Positions 20,984 through 32,954 of a stretch of DNA of 64,000 nucleotides are shown piece by piece. The notes below the pieces were generated by a model that did not search any database, was not told the DNA's origin, and saw only the letters and a program-made list of their open reading frames with translations. How positions within the stretch are numbered: position 1 is the first letter of the stretch; each line of letters starts with the position of its first letter. The position numbers and the translations under genes were made by a program. Origin of the DNA: Anomaloglossus baeobatrachus (lineage: Eukaryota > Chordata > Amphibia > Anura > Aromobatidae). Location: the NCBI RefSeq assembly GCF_048569485.1, contig NC_134353.1, positions 704,769,341-704,833,340 of the forward strand, read 5' to 3'.

Positions 20984-21165
20984 AAGAAGGGAATTTTGTT
21001 TACTTACCGTAAATTCCTTTTCTTCTAGCTCTAATTGGGAGACCCAGACAATTGGGTGTATAGGCTATGCCTCCGGAGGCCGCACAAAGTATTACACTTA
21101 AAAGTGTTAAGCCCCTCCCCTTCTGCCTATACACCCCCCGTGCTCCCACGGGCTCCTCAGTTTTG
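20984..21165. repeat. DIRS copy 1, left inverted terminal repeat
   Basis: It opens aagaagggaattttgttt and contains gcctccggaggc and ctcccacgggctcctcag. From about 21045 on, its reverse complement lies at 26632-26770. The outermost 60 bases have no partner at the other end, as is usual for DIRS, whose two repeats differ at their outer edges. Confidence 0.85.
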
Positions 21166-21292
21166 GTGCAAAAGCAAGAAGGAGGAAAAAGAATTATAAA
21201 CTGGTTTAAAGTAGCTTCAATCCGAAGGAATATCGGAGAACTGAAACCATTCAACATGAACAACATGTGTACACAAAAAAACAGGGGCGGGT

Positions 21293-21385
21293 GCTGGGTC
21301 TCCCAATTAGAGCTAGAAGAAAAGGAATTTACGGTAAGTAAACAAAATTCCCTTCTTTGTCGCTCTATTGGGAGACCCAGACAAT
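21293..21385. repeat. DIRS copy 1, internal complementary region
   Basis: About 90 bases that join the complement of the left terminus (gtaagtaaacaaaattccct) to the complement of the right terminus (tctttgtcgctctattggg). In DIRS elements this region serves as the template that restores the two ends through a circular intermediate (established for DIRS1). Confidence 0.8.
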
Positions 21386-24300
21386 TGGGACGTCCAAAAG
21401 CAGTCCCTGGGTGGGTAAAATAATACCTCGTAAGAGAGCCGTAAAAACGGCCTCTTCCTACAGGTGGGCAACCGCCGCCTGAAGGACTCGTCTACCTAGG
21501 CTGGCATCCGCCGAAGCATAGGTATGCACCTGATAGTGCTTCGTGAAAGTGTGCAGGCTCGACCAGGTAGCCGCCTGACACACCTGCTGAGCCGTAGCCT
21601 GGTGCCTCAAAGCCCAGGACGCGCCCACGGCTCTGGTAGAATGGGCCTTCAGCCCTGAGGGAACCGGAAGCCCAGCCGAACGGTAAGCTTCGATAATTGG
21701 CTCCTTGATCCACCGAGCCAGGGTTGATTTGGAAGCCTGTGACCCTTTACGCTGGCCAGCGACAAGGACAAAGAGTGCATCCGAGCGGCGCAGGGGCGCC
21801 GTACGAGAAATGTAGAGTCTGAGTGCTCTCACCAGATCTAACAAGTGCAAATCCTTTTCACATTGGTGAACTGGATGAGGACAAAAAGAAGGTAAGGAGA
21901 TATCCTGATTGAGATGAAAGGGGGATACCACCTTAGGGAGAAATTCCGGAACCGGACGCAGAACCACCTTGTCCTGGTGAAACACCAGGAAGGGAGCTTT
22001 GCATGACAGTGCAGCTAGCTCAGACACTCTGCGAAGTGAAGTGACTGCTACTAGAAAAACCACTTTCTGCGAAAGGCGTGAGAGAGAAATATCCCTCATT
22101 GGCTCGAATGGTGGTTTCTGAAGAACCATCAGCACCCTGTTCAGATCCCAGGGTTCTAACGGCCGCTTGTAAGGAGGAACGATGTGACGAACCCCCTGCA
22201 GGAACGTGCGTACCTGTGGAAGTCTGGCTAGGCGCTTCTGGAAACAACACAGAGAGCGCTGAGACTTGTCCCTTAAGGGAGCCGAGCGACAAACCCTTTT
22301 CCAGTCCAGATTGAAGGAAGGACAGAAAAGTGGGCAAGGCCAAAGGCCAGGGAGAAAAACCCCCAGCAGAGCATCATGACAGGAAAATTTTCCACATCCT
22401 GTGGTAGATCTTGGCGGACGTTGGTTTCCTAACCTGTCTCATAGTGGCAATGACCTCTTGAGATAATCCTGAAGACACTAAGATCCAGGACTCAATGGCC
22501 ACAGTGTCAGGTTGAGGGCCGCAGAATTCAAATGGAAAAACGGCCCTTGAGACAGCAAGTCTGGTCGGTCTGGTAGTGCCCACGTTTGGCCGACCGTGAG
22601 ATGCCACAGATCCGGGTACCACGACCTCCTCGGCCAGTCTGGAGTGACGAGGATGGCGCGGCAGTCGGCCCTGATCGTGCGTAACACTCTGGGCAACAGT
22701 GCCAGCGGAGGAAACACATAAGAGAGTTGAAACTGCGACCAATCCCGAACTAAGGCGTCTGCCGCCAGAGCTCTGTGATCGTGAGATCGTGCCATGAATG
22801 CCGTGACCTTGTTGTTGTGCCGGGACGCCATTAGGTCGACTTCCGGCCTCCCCCAGCGGCAACAGATCTCCTGGAACACGTCCGGGTGAAGGGACCATTC
22901 CCCTGCGTCCATGCCCTGGCGACTGAGAAAATCTGCTTCCCAGTTTTCGACGCCCGGGATGTGGACTGCGGAGATGGTGGAGGCCGTGGCTTCCACCCAC
23001 ATCAAAATCCGCCGGACTTCCTGGAAGGCTTGCCGACTGCGTGTTCCGCCTTGGTAGTTGATGTAAGCCACCACTGTGGAGTTGTCCGACTGAATTCGGA
23101 TCTGCTTGCCTTCCAGCCACTGCTGGAACACTTTTAGGGCAAGATACACTGCCCTGATCTCCAGAACATTGATCTGAAGCGAGGACTCTTGCTGAGTCCA
23201 CGTACCCTGAGCCCTGTGGCGGAGAAAGACTGCTCCCCACCCTGACAGACTCGCGTCCGTCGTGACCACCTCCCAGGATGGGGGTAGGAAGGATTTCCCA
23301 TGCGATAAAGAAGTGGGAAGAAAGCCACCCCCGAAGGGAAGCTTTGGTTAGGATGTCCCAATGAAGAGGACGCAGGTGAAACTGCGCGAAAGGGACTGCC
23401 TCCATTGCTGCCACCATCTTCCCCAGGAAGTGCATGAGGCCCCTCAAGGTGTGTGCCTGACCTTGAAGGAGAGATTGCACCCCTTTCTGTAGTGAACGCT
23501 GCTTGATCAGCGGAAGCTTCACTATCGCTGATAGGGTATGAAACTCCATGCCAAGATATGTCAGCGATTGGGCTGGTGTCAGATTTGACTTTGGAAAATT
23601 GATGATCCACCCGAAACTCTGGAGAGCCTCCAGAGAAGCGTCGGGGCTGTGTTGGCATGCCTCTTGAGAGGGTGCCTTGATCAGCAGATCGTCCAAGTAA
23701 GGGATCACCGAGTGACCCTGAGAGTGGAGGACCGCTACTACGGGAGCCCTAACCTTGGTGAAAACCCGTGGGGCTGTAGCCAGGCCGAACTGCAGTGCCA
23801 CGAACTGCAGGTGTTCGTCTCCTATGGTGAAGCGCAAGAAGCGTTGGTGCTCTGGAGCAACCGGTACGTGGAGATAAGCATCTTCGATATCGATCGATGC
23901 AAGGAAATCTCCTGGGGACATTGAGGCGATGACGGAGCGGAGGGATTCCATCCGGAACCACCTGGTCTTTACGTGTTTGTTGAGCAGTTACGGGTCCAGG
24001 ACAGGACGGAAAGACCCGTCCTTCTTTGTAACCACAAACAGGTTGGTGGAAAAAACCTTGACCCTGTTGCTGAAGAGGAACAGGGACCACCACTCCTTCT
24101 GCCCTCAGAGTGCCCAGCGCCTGCAGAAGAGCCTTGGCTCGCTCGGGAGGCGGGGATGACCTGAAGAATCGAGTCGGGGGACGAGAGGCGAACTCTAACT
24201 TGTAACCGTGAGACAGAATGTCTCTCGCCCAACGGTCTTTTACCCTTGGCAGCCAGGTGTCGCAAAAGCGGGAGAGCCTGCCACCGACCGAGGATGCGGA

Positions 24301-26631
24301 TTGAGGAGACCGAAAGCCATGAAGAAGCCGCTTTGGTAGCGGCACCTCCGGTGGTCTTTCAGGACGTGACTTAGACCGCCATGAATCGGAGTGCCCTTGA
24401 TCTTTCTGAGGCCTTTTGGACGAGGAGAATTGGGACCTGCCCGCGCCCCGAAAGGACCGAAACCTCGACTGCCCCTTCCTCTGTTGGGGTATGTTCGGTT
24501 TGGGCTGGGGTAAGGATGTATCCTTTCCCTTGGATTGTTTGACGATTTCATCCAAACGTTCGCCAAACAATCGGTCGCCAGAAATTGGCAAACTGGTTAA
24601 GCGCTTTTTTGGAAGCAGAATCTGCCTTCCATTTCCGTAGCCACAAGGCCCTGTGGAGTACCACCGAATTGGCGGATGCAACCGCCGTACGGCTCGCAGA
24701 GACCAGGACAGCATTAATAGCGTAAGACGCAAATGCCGACGTCTGTGTGGCTGCGTCAATTTGCGCTTGACCTGCTGATAGCTTGTAGCACCCATACGGC
24801 TGCAAATGCTGGGGCAAAAGAAGCGCCGATAGCTTCATAGCTGGATTTCAACCAGAGCTCCATCTGCCTGTGAGTGGCATCTTTGAGTGAAGCCCCATCT
24901 TCCACTGCAAGTATGGATCTAGCCACCAGGCTAGGATCCACCTTGGGACACTGAGTCCAACCTTTGACCACGTCAGGGGAACAGGATAACGTGTATCCTT
25001 AAGGTGCTTAGAAAAAAAAAACGCTTATCAGGACAGGCACGGTGATTCTGGACTGCCTCTCTGAAATCAGAGTGGTCCAGAAACATGCTCAGTGTACGCT
25101 TGGGAAACCTGAAACGGAATTTCTCCTGCTGAGAAGCTGACTCCTCCACTGGAGGAACTGAGGGAGAAATATCCAGCATTTGATTGATGGACGCAATAAG
25201 ATCGTTCAATATGGCGTCCCCGTCAGGCGTATCAAGATTGAGAGCGGCCTCAGGATCAGAATCCTGATCAACTGTCTCCGCTTCATCAACCAGAGGTTCC
25301 CCCCGCTGAGACCCTGACCAATATGAAGATGTCGAGGGAATTTCCCAGCGAGCTCGCTTAGTCGGTCAGGGGCTGGGGTCTGTATCAGAGACCTCACTCT
25401 GGGATCTATGAGACACCCCGGGGGGACCTTGCTGGTCCAACTGAGGGGGGCCAGGGAGCAATGATTCAACAGTGCCCCTGTGCTGAGATACCGGTCTGGA
25501 TTGCTCAGTGGATCCTGCCGGTAGCGGGGTCGTACATGCGGCACAGGCAGCATAGTAAGCCTGTGTTTGGCACTCCTGCCTTTTATGGGCGCCATGCTGT
25601 TGTCTTCCCTGAGCAACACAATATATATATATCCAGAATCAACTGTGCACCATAAAGTGTAAAGTATATCTTATAAACATATAATTTAAAATTACACTCC
25701 TGCAGAAATGTGGCTAGCACCACAGATGCTGCATGCCCCCCGCTTAAAGCGGTTGTGAGGCCACCAGGGTCCATGCCTGGGTCTGTCAGAATTTGTCCCC
25801 CTCTGCAGCGTTCAAGGAGCTGACAGGAATGTCCTGAGGAGAGGAGGGAGCCGTGGGCGTGACCCAGAAAGTGCGGGAGCTGGTGCCTGCACTGTGCACA
25901 GTGAGGGGAGTGGAGTATGCAAAGCATGCTCCAGCCCTCAGTGCTGCTCGTCCTGTGCAGCGTCCCGCCCTTCCCCTGCTTGTCAGGGCTGTGGGCGGGA
26001 GGAAGAAAGACTAGGCCGCAAAAAGCCGGGGACTCGAGTAATAAACGCGGCCGCCGTAAAAGCGCGGCCGCGTGGAAGTCCCCGGCGCACTACAAGTCCC
26101 AGCCGCGCCTCAGTGTTAAACATGGCGGCGGCGGTCAGCGCGGTAGTCTCCCTACATAAACACACTCAGAGATGCTGAGTGTGTAATGGCACATTAACCC
26201 GGTCAGCGCCGCGGTCCCCGGTGCACTAGCACACCCAGCAATGCTGGAGTGTTGCTGTGCTCGGTCCCCACGGGGACACAGAGTACCTCCAAGTAGCAGG
26301 GCCATGTCCCTGAACGATACCCGGCTCCTATCCATCAGGCTCCCAGGAGTTGTGGATGAAGCCCGGTCTCAGTGCCTGGAGACCGATAGGATCCCACTTC
26401 CACCAGAGCCCTGAGGGGGATGGGGAAGGAAAACAGCATGTGGGCTCCAGCCTCCGTACCCGCAATGGATACCTCAACCTTAACTACACCGCCGACAAGA
26501 GTGGGGTGAGAAGGGAGCATGCTGGGGGCCCTATATGGGCCCACTTTTCTTCCATCCGACATAGTCAGCAGCTGCTGCTGACCAATCTGTGGAGCTGTGC
26601 GTGCGTGTCTGAACTCCTTCGCACAAAGCAA

Positions 26632-26775
26632 AAAACTGAGGAGCCCGTGGGAGCACGGGGGGTGTATAGGCAGAAGGGGAGGGGCTTAACACTTTTAAGT
26701 GTAATACTTTGTGCGGCCTCCGGAGGCATAGCCTATACACCCAATTGTCTGGGTCTCCCAATAGAGCGACAAAGA
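26632..26775. repeat. DIRS copy 1, right inverted terminal repeat
   Basis: Reverse complement of the left repeat, starting aactgaggagcccgtgg and ending caatagagcgacaaag. Both element ends abut an AAG trinucleotide, as expected for recombinase-mediated integration without a target duplication. Confidence 0.85.
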
Positions 26776-27202
26776 AAAACATTTAAAACAAATTAAACTA
26801 CACTTTAGCTTACAATAGAATTATTGGTGTGCGAGAGATACAGTATAAGTAATGTGCTGTACTGGTTAGCCGAAAAAGTATAATACTGTATCCACAAATG
26901 CAAATTGATAGAAATGCTATATAGTATATACTGTACTGTGCAATAGTATACTGTGTACAATATACAGTACATATGGACAGAAAGTTACCTCCAGGGCGGG
27001 TCTGAGTGCGGTGAAAGGACAGAACCGGACGTGTGCACAGTGGGAATTTGCTCTTATTGCAAATCATTGCTCCTAAACCAAGTTACAAATTTTTAAAAAG
27101 CTTTTCTTCTCTTACAAAACGCTCTCAAACCAAGTTACTCTTAAACAAAGGTTCCACTTTGTGTGTATATATTATATATATATACATATATATATACACA
27201 TA

Positions 27203-28853
27203 CAGTTAGGTCCAGAAATATTTGGACAGTGACACAAGTTTTGTTATTTTAGCTGTTTACAAAAACATGTTCAGAAATACAATTATATATATAATATGGG
27301 CTGAAAGTGCACACTCCCAGCTGCAATATGAGAGTTTTTACATCCAAATCGGAGAAAGGGTTTAGGAATCATAGCTCTGTAATGCATAGCCTCCTCTTTT
27401 TCAAGGGACCAAAAGTAATTGGACAAGGGACTCTAAGGGCTGCAATTAACTCTGAAGGCGTCTCCCTCGTTAACCTGTAATCAATGAAGTAGTTAAAAGG
27501 TCTGGGGTTGATTACAGGTGTGTGGTTTTGCATTTGGAAGCTGTTGCTGTGACCAGACAACATGCGGTCTAAGGAACTCTCAAATGAGGTGAAGCAGAAC
27601 ATCCTGAGGCTCAAAAAAAAGAAAAAATCCATCAGAGAGATAGCAGACATGCTTGGAGTAGCAAAATCAACAGTCGGGTACATTCTGAGGAAAAAGGAAT
27701 TGACTGGTGAGCTTGGGAACTCAAAAAGGCCTGGGCGTCCACGGATGACAACAGTGGTGGATGATCGCCGCATACTTTCTTTGGTGAAGAAGAACCCGTT
27801 CACAACATCAACTGAAGTCCAGAACACTCTCAGTGAAGTAGGTGTATCTGTCTCTAAGTCAACAGTAAAGAGAAGACTCAATGAAAGTAAATACAAAGGG
27901 TTCACATCTAGATGCAAACCATTCATCAATTCCAAAAATAGACAGGCCAGAGTTAAATTTGCTGAAAAACACCTCATGAAGCCAGCTCAGTTCTGGAAAA
28001 GTATTCTATGGACAGATGAGACCAAGATCAACCTGTATCAGAATGATGGGAAGAAAAAAGTTTGGAGAAGAAAGGGAACGGCACATGATCCAAGGCACAC
28101 CACATCCTCTGTAAAACATGGTGGAGGCAACGTGATGGCATGGGCATGCATGGCTTTCAATGGCACTGGGTCACTTGTGTTTATTGATGACATAACAGCA
28201 GACAAGAGTAGCCGGATGAATTCTGAAGTGTACCGGGATATACTTTCAGCCCAGATTCAGCCAAATGCCGCAAAGTTGATCGGACGGCGCTTCATAGTAC
28301 AGATGGACAATGACCCCAAGCATACAGCCAAATCTACCCAGGAGTTCATGAGTGCAAAAAAGTGGAACATTCTGCAATGGCCAAGTCAATCACCAGATCT
28401 TAACCCAATTGAGCATGCATTTCACTTGCTCAAATCCAGACTTAAGACGGAAAGACCCACAAAGAAGCAAGACCTGAAGGCTGCGGCTGTAAAGGCCTGG
28501 CAAAGCATTAAGAAGGAGGAAACCCAGCGTTTGGTGATGTCCATGGGTTCCAGACTTAAGGCAGTGATTGCCTCCAAAGGATTCGCAACAAAATATTGAA
28601 AATAAAATTTTTTTTTTGGGTTTGGTTTATTTGTCCAATTACTTTTGACCTCCTAAAATGTGGAGTGTTTGTAAAGAAATGTGTACAATTCCTACAATTT
28701 CTATCAGATATTTTTGTTCAAACCTTCAAATTAAACGTTACAATCTGCACTTGAATTCTGTTGTAGAGGTTTCATTTCAAATCCAATGTGGTGGCATGCA
28801 GAGCCCAACTCGCGAAAATTGTGTCACTGTCCAAATATTTCTGGACCTAACTG
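27203..28853 (+). mobile_element. Tc1 transposon, complete, copy A
   Basis: 1651 bases bounded by inverse ends CAGTTAGGTCCAGAAATATT (about 35 bp shared: ...GGACAGTGACACAA), with TA on each side (27201-27202, 28854-28855). A second, inner inverted pair of 16 bp (aaaagtaattggacaa at 27411-27426 and its complement at 28631-28646) is placed as transposase sites usually are in Tc1 elements. It carries one uninterrupted transposase gene. It sits in TA/CATA microsatellite DNA. A nearly identical copy in the opposite direction lies at 30009-31656. Confidence 0.93.
27562..28599 (+). CDS. Tc1-family transposase, intact
   Basis: 345 residues, the normal length for a Tc1 transposase. The N-terminal paired-like helix-turn-helix spans about residues 1-50 (SIREIADMLGVAKSTVGYIL). 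A GRPR-type motif (KRPGRPR, 55-61) links to a second helix-turn-helix at about 68-108. The catalytic domain has WTDETK with D152, VQMDND with D249, and NPIEHAF with E284, giving exactly 34 residues between the second D and E: a DD34E triad. A glycine-rich VKHGGGNVMAWA box is also present. It cuts and pastes its own element at TA sites in the nucleus. No stops or shifts, so it may be functional. The lysine run near residue 18-22 could serve as part of a nuclear signal. Confidence 0.95.
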   Translation: MRSKELSNEVKQNILRLKKKKKSIREIADMLGVAKSTVGYILRKKELTGELGNSKRPGRPRMTTVVDDRRILSLVKKNPFTTSTEVQNTLSEVGVSVSKSTVKRRLNESKYKGFTSRCKPFINSKNRQARVKFAEKHLMKPAQFWKSILWTDETKINLYQNDGKKKVWRRKGTAHDPRHTTSSVKHGGGNVMAWACMAFNGTGSLVFIDDITADKSSRMNSEVYRDILSAQIQPNAAKLIGRRFIVQMDNDPKHTAKSTQEFMSAKKWNILQWPSQSPDLNPIEHAFHLLKSRLKTERPTKKQDLKAAAVKAWQSIKKEETQRLVMSMGSRLKAVIASKGFATKY

Positions 28854-28855
28854 TA

Positions 28856-28901
28856 TGTATGTATGTATGTATGTATGTATGTATGTATGTATGTATGTAT
28901 G

Positions 28902-28948
<47 letters not shown>

Positions 28949-29008
28949 CATATATATATATATATACATACATATATATATATATATACATACATATAAT
29001 ATATATAT

Positions 29009-29059
<51 letters not shown>

Positions 29060-29114
29060 CATATATATATACATACATATATATATACATACATATATAT
29101 ATACACACATACAT

Positions 29115-29200
<86 letters not shown>

Positions 29201-29202
29201 AT

Positions 29203-29253
<51 letters not shown>

Positions 29254-29277
29254 CACACATATATACATACATACACA
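28856..29277. repeat. Compound microsatellite (TATG, TA, CATA)
   Basis: About 420 bases of (tatg)n, long (ta)n and catacata blocks directly after the right end of Tc1 copy A, ending in acacacac. The left flank of the transposon (27160-27200) is the same kind of sequence, so the transposon landed inside the microsatellite. Open frames here are artefacts. Confidence 0.92.
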
Positions 29278-30008
29278 CCGTATTTACCGACTATAAGACG
29301 CACCGGACTATAAGACGCACCCTGGTTTTAGAGGAGGAACATAGGAAAATAAAATTTTAAGCAAAAAAATGTGGTCATGACCCACTGTTATGGGGCGAGG
29401 ATCTGCTGCTGACACTGTTATGGGGGTAATGTCCCCAAATTCTCTACTAAGGTACCCCATCCTGGTAATGATCCTCCTGCCTTGTATATGATCCTGCTAT
29501 AAACCCCCATCCTGCTCATATACCCCCATCCTGCTCATATACCCCCATCCTGCTCATATACCAGCATCCTGCTCATATACCAGCATCCTGCTCATATACC
29601 CCATCCTGTTCATATACCCCATCCTGTTCATATACTCCCATCCTGTTCATATACCCCCATCCTATTGATATACCCCCCATCCATCCTGCTCATATACTCC
29701 CATCCTGTTCATATACCCCCATCCTGTTCATATACCCCCATCCTGTTCATATACCCCCATCCATCCTGCTCATATACTCCCATCCTGTTCATATACTCCC
29801 ATCCTGTTCATATACCCCCATCCTGTTCATATACCCCCCATCCATCCTGCTCATATACTCCCATCCTGTTCATATACCCCCATCCTGCTCATATACCCCC
29901 ATCCATCCTGTTCATATACCCCCATCCTGCTCATATTCCCCCATCCATCTTGTTCATATACCCCCATCCATCCTGTTCATATACCCCCCCATCCATCCTG
30001 TTCATATA

Positions 30009-31656
30009 CAGTTAGGTCCAGAAATATTTGGACAGTGACACAATTTTCGCGAGTTGGGCTCTGCATGCCACCACATTGGATTTGAAATGAAACCTCTACA
30101 ACACAATTCAAGTGCAGATTTTAACGTTTAATTTGAAGGTTTGAACAAAAATATCTGATAGAAATTGTAGGAATTGTACACATTTCTTTACAAACACTCC
30201 ACATTTTAGGAGGTCAAAAGTAATTGGACAAATAAACCAAACCCAAACAAAATATTTTTATTTTCAATATTTTGTTGCGAATCCTTTGGAGGCAATCACT
30301 GCCTTAAGTCTGGAACCCATGGACATCACCAAACGCTGGGTTTCCTCCTTCTTAATGCTTTGCCAGGCCTTTACAGCCGCAGCCTTCAGGTCTTGCTTGT
30401 TTGTGGGTCTTTCCGTCTTAAGTCTGGATTTGAGCAAGTGAAATGCATGCTCAATTGGGTTAAGATCTGGTGATTGACTTGGCCATTGCAGAATGTTCCA
30501 CTTTTTTGCACTCATGAACTCCTGGGTAGCTTTGGCTGTATGCTTGGGGCATTGTCCATCTGTACTATGAAGCGCCGTCCGATCAACTTTGCGGCATTTG
30601 GCTGAATCTGGGCTGAAAGTATATCCCGGTACACTTCAGAATTCATCCGGCTACGCTTGTCTGCTGTTTTGTCATCAATAAACACAAGTGACCCAGTGCC
30701 ATTGAAAGCCATGCATGCCCATGCCATCACGTTGCCTCCACCATGTTTTACAGAGGATGTGGTGTGCCTTGGATCATGTGCCGTTCCCTTTCTTCTCCAA
30801 ACTTTTTTCTTCCCATCATTTTGGTACAGGTTGATCTTGGTCTCATCTGTCCATAGAATACTTTTCCAGAACTGAGCTGGCTTCATGAGGTGTTTTTCAG
30901 CAAATTTAACTCCGGCCTATTTTTGGAATTGATGAATGGTTTGCATCTAGATGTGAACCCTTTGTATTTACTTTCATGGAGTCTTCTCTTTACTGTTGAC
31001 TTAGAGACAGATACACCTACTTCACTGAGAGTGTTCTGGACTTCAGTTGATGTTGTGAACAGGTTCTTCTTCACCAAAGAAAGTATGCGGCGATCATCCA
31101 CCACTGTTGTCATCCGTGGACGCCCAGGCCTTTTTGAGTTCCCAAGCTCACCAGTCAATTTCTTTTTTCTCAGAATGTACCCGACTGTTGATTTTGCTAC
31201 TCCAAGCATGTCTGCTATCTCTCTGATGGATTTTTTCTTTTTTTTCAGCCTCAGGATGTTCTGCTTCACCTCAATTGAGAGTTCCTTAGACCGCATTTTG
31301 TCTGGTCACAGCAACAGCTTCCAAATGCAAAACCACACACCTGTAATCAACCCCAGACCTTTTAACTACTTCATTGATTACAGGTTAACGAGGGAGACGC
31401 CTTCAGAGTTAATTGCAGCCCTTAGAGTCCCTTGTCCAATTACTTTTGGTCCCTTAAAAAAGGAGGCGGCTATGCATTACAGAGCTATGATTCCTAAACC
31501 CTTTCTCCGATTTGGATGTGAAAACTCTCATATTGCAGCTGGGAGTGTGCACTTTCAGCCCATATTATATATATAATTGTATTTCTGAACATGTTTTTGT
31601 AAACAGCTAAAATAACAAAACTTGTGTCACTGTCCAAATATTTCTGGACCTAACTG
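30009..31656 (-). mobile_element. Tc1 transposon copy B, reverse orientation
   Basis: Bounded by the same ends as copy A (CAGTTAGGTCCAGAAATATT) with TA on both sides (30007-30008, 31657-31658). Overall it is almost identical to copy A but inverted. It lies in a minisatellite unit, so the pre-insertion sequence ttcataTAcccccat is plain from the flanks. Confidence 0.93.
30264..31296 (-). pseudogene. Tc1 transposase pseudogene (copy B)
   Basis: The coding region matches the copy A transposase along its full length, but the frame shifts twice: near 30885 (a loss of a few bases after SKNR) and near 30513-30540 (loss of one base in the DNDPKH region, just after the second catalytic aspartate). The three frame segments are 31296-30883, 30886-30512 and 30515-30264. 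Residues otherwise differ little from copy A, so the damage is recent. It cannot make full-length transposase, though its ends could still be moved by copy A's protein. Confidence 0.9.
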
Positions 31657-32519
31657 TACCCCCATCCTGTTCATATACCCCCCCATCCATCCTGCTCATA
31701 TACTCCCCATCCTGTTCATATACCCCCCATCCTGTTCATATACCCCCCATCCTGTTCATATACCCCCCATCCTGTTCATATACCCCCCATCCTGTTCATA
31801 TACCCCCCCCATCCATCCTGCTCATATACTCCCATCCTGCTATATGCCCACATCGTGCTCATATACCATCCTGGTATATGGCCTGTATCCTATAGCACAG
31901 AGAAAAAAAAAATAAACGTTTATACTCACCTTTTCCTCACTCCCTGCAGCACCGATCATCTTCCTTTCTGGCACGCTGACCTGTGTGTGTGGAGCCGTTC
32001 CCCTGCAGCATCGCGATGTCTTCCTGTCTGTGCCGATTAGCTGATCAGCACAGATCAGCTGACCGGCACATACAGGAAGACATCGCGATGCTGCAGGGGG
32101 ACGGCTCCACACACGGGGACGGGTGAGTACACTGATTCACTGCTCCCCGCGCTGATGATGATGCGCGGGGAGCAGTGAATACAGCCACACATGATCACTC
32201 CAGGCTGTAGTTGCCAGGGGTGATCATGCGGCCGGCTGTTTACTATGCGCGCATCCCCGCTCGTCTTCCCGCCCACCTGTCAGTGTCGGTTTCTGCGCTG
32301 AGAAATGGGCGGGAGGATGGGCGTGCATATGTAATGAGCGGGCACACGTGGTCACAGCAGGCTGCTACAGCCCGCTCGTCCCTTCGATGACCCTCTCCAC
32401 TGCAGCACCCTCATTCCCGGCCGCAGCCCTATAGTCAGACCATAAGACGCACCCCCAACATTTGGGGGGAAAAAAGTGCGTCTTATGGCTTGAAAAATAC
32501 TATATATTATAATGTATAT

Positions 32520-32600
32520 ATTATAATTAATGTATGTATGTATGTATGTATGTATGTATGTATGTATGTATGTATGTATGTATGTATGTATGTATGTATG

Positions 32601-32631
<31 letters not shown>

Positions 32632-32635
32632 TTTC
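32520..32635. repeat. TATG microsatellite
   Basis: About 25 tandem tatg units followed by a (ta)n run. Confidence 0.95.
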
Positions 32636-32954
32636 AAAATTGTGTGTTTGTTGCATATTGAAACAGCAGGAAAACAAAACGGTGGAGTCTAATGCGATAT
32701 TCACAGCAACTGAGAGCAGAGGAATGATAAAATTCTTGTTTCTGCAAGGAAAGTCCATGAAGGATATTCATGATGACATTGGGGGATCAATGCCGTTCAT
32801 ATTCCACAGTTAACCCTTTAACCCCCAGGCGATTTTTCTGTGTTTTTTTTCCCCCCCTCCCTTTGTAACCTTTTTTATTTTCCCGTCAATTTTCCTATCT
32901 GAGGGCTTATTTTTTGCAGGACGAGTTCTACTTTTAAAATGAAGCCATAAGTTA

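Larger units (their letters stand above)
20984..26775 (-). mobile_element. DIRS-type retroelement fossil, copy 1
   Basis: A near full-length tyrosine-recombinase retrotransposon of the DIRS group, reading on the minus strand. Its parts in minus-strand order are a terminal repeat at about 26630-26775, a gag-like region (about 25600-24150), a reverse transcriptase and RNase H region (about 23950-22480), a tyrosine recombinase region (about 22450-21458), an internal complementary region at 21293-21385, and the inverted terminal repeat at 20984-21165. It is broken: the coding regions carry a handful of interruptions. It closely resembles the copy at 61541-64000, so it is fairly young. It is inserted in a Tc1-type MITE. 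Confidence 0.88.
20755..27159. mobile_element. Tc1-type MITE split by a DIRS element
   Basis: The left part 20755-20983 starts cagtggaaccttggattacg after TA. The right part 26776-27159 ends with ccaagttactcttaaac and aggttccact. Together they match the uninterrupted relative at 44543-45224 (same caattcgttccacaac and acagaaccgga phrases). The DIRS element at about 20984-26775 sits between the halves, so the MITE is the older of the two. Non-coding. Confidence 0.8.
29506..31835. repeat. Minisatellite, unit about 18-24 bp, split by Tc1 copy B
   Basis: Units of 'catcctgttcatatacccc', with gctcat and gttcat variants and longer forms with an extra catc, occupy 29506-30006 and 31657-31835. The Tc1 element between them inserted at the TA of one unit. 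Frames such as 29665-30015 are repeat artefacts. Confidence 0.85.
29278..32501. mobile_element. TIR element 'CCGTATTT...', copy 1, with minisatellite and Tc1 insertion
   Basis: The left end CCGTATTTACCGACTATAAG and right end CTTATGGCTTGAAAAATAC are degraded inverses, containing ctataagacgcacc and gtgcgtctta. Inside are a unique left part (gttttagaggaggaac...), a minisatellite (29506 to about 31835, interrupted by Tc1 copy B), and a right part with a hairpin at about 31990-32105 whose arms contain cctgcagcatcgcgatg. Minus the Tc1 insertion it is about 1.57 kb, matching copy 2 at 32955-34600. No transposase found. Confidence 0.75.

Noticed and set aside
28777-29360. Several overlapping tyrosine/isoleucine-rich frames
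   Set aside because: Artefact of TA/CATA microsatellite.
30890-31576. 228-codon plus-strand frame
   Set aside because: Antisense of Tc1 copy B transposase; the same holds for 27369-27977 in copy A.
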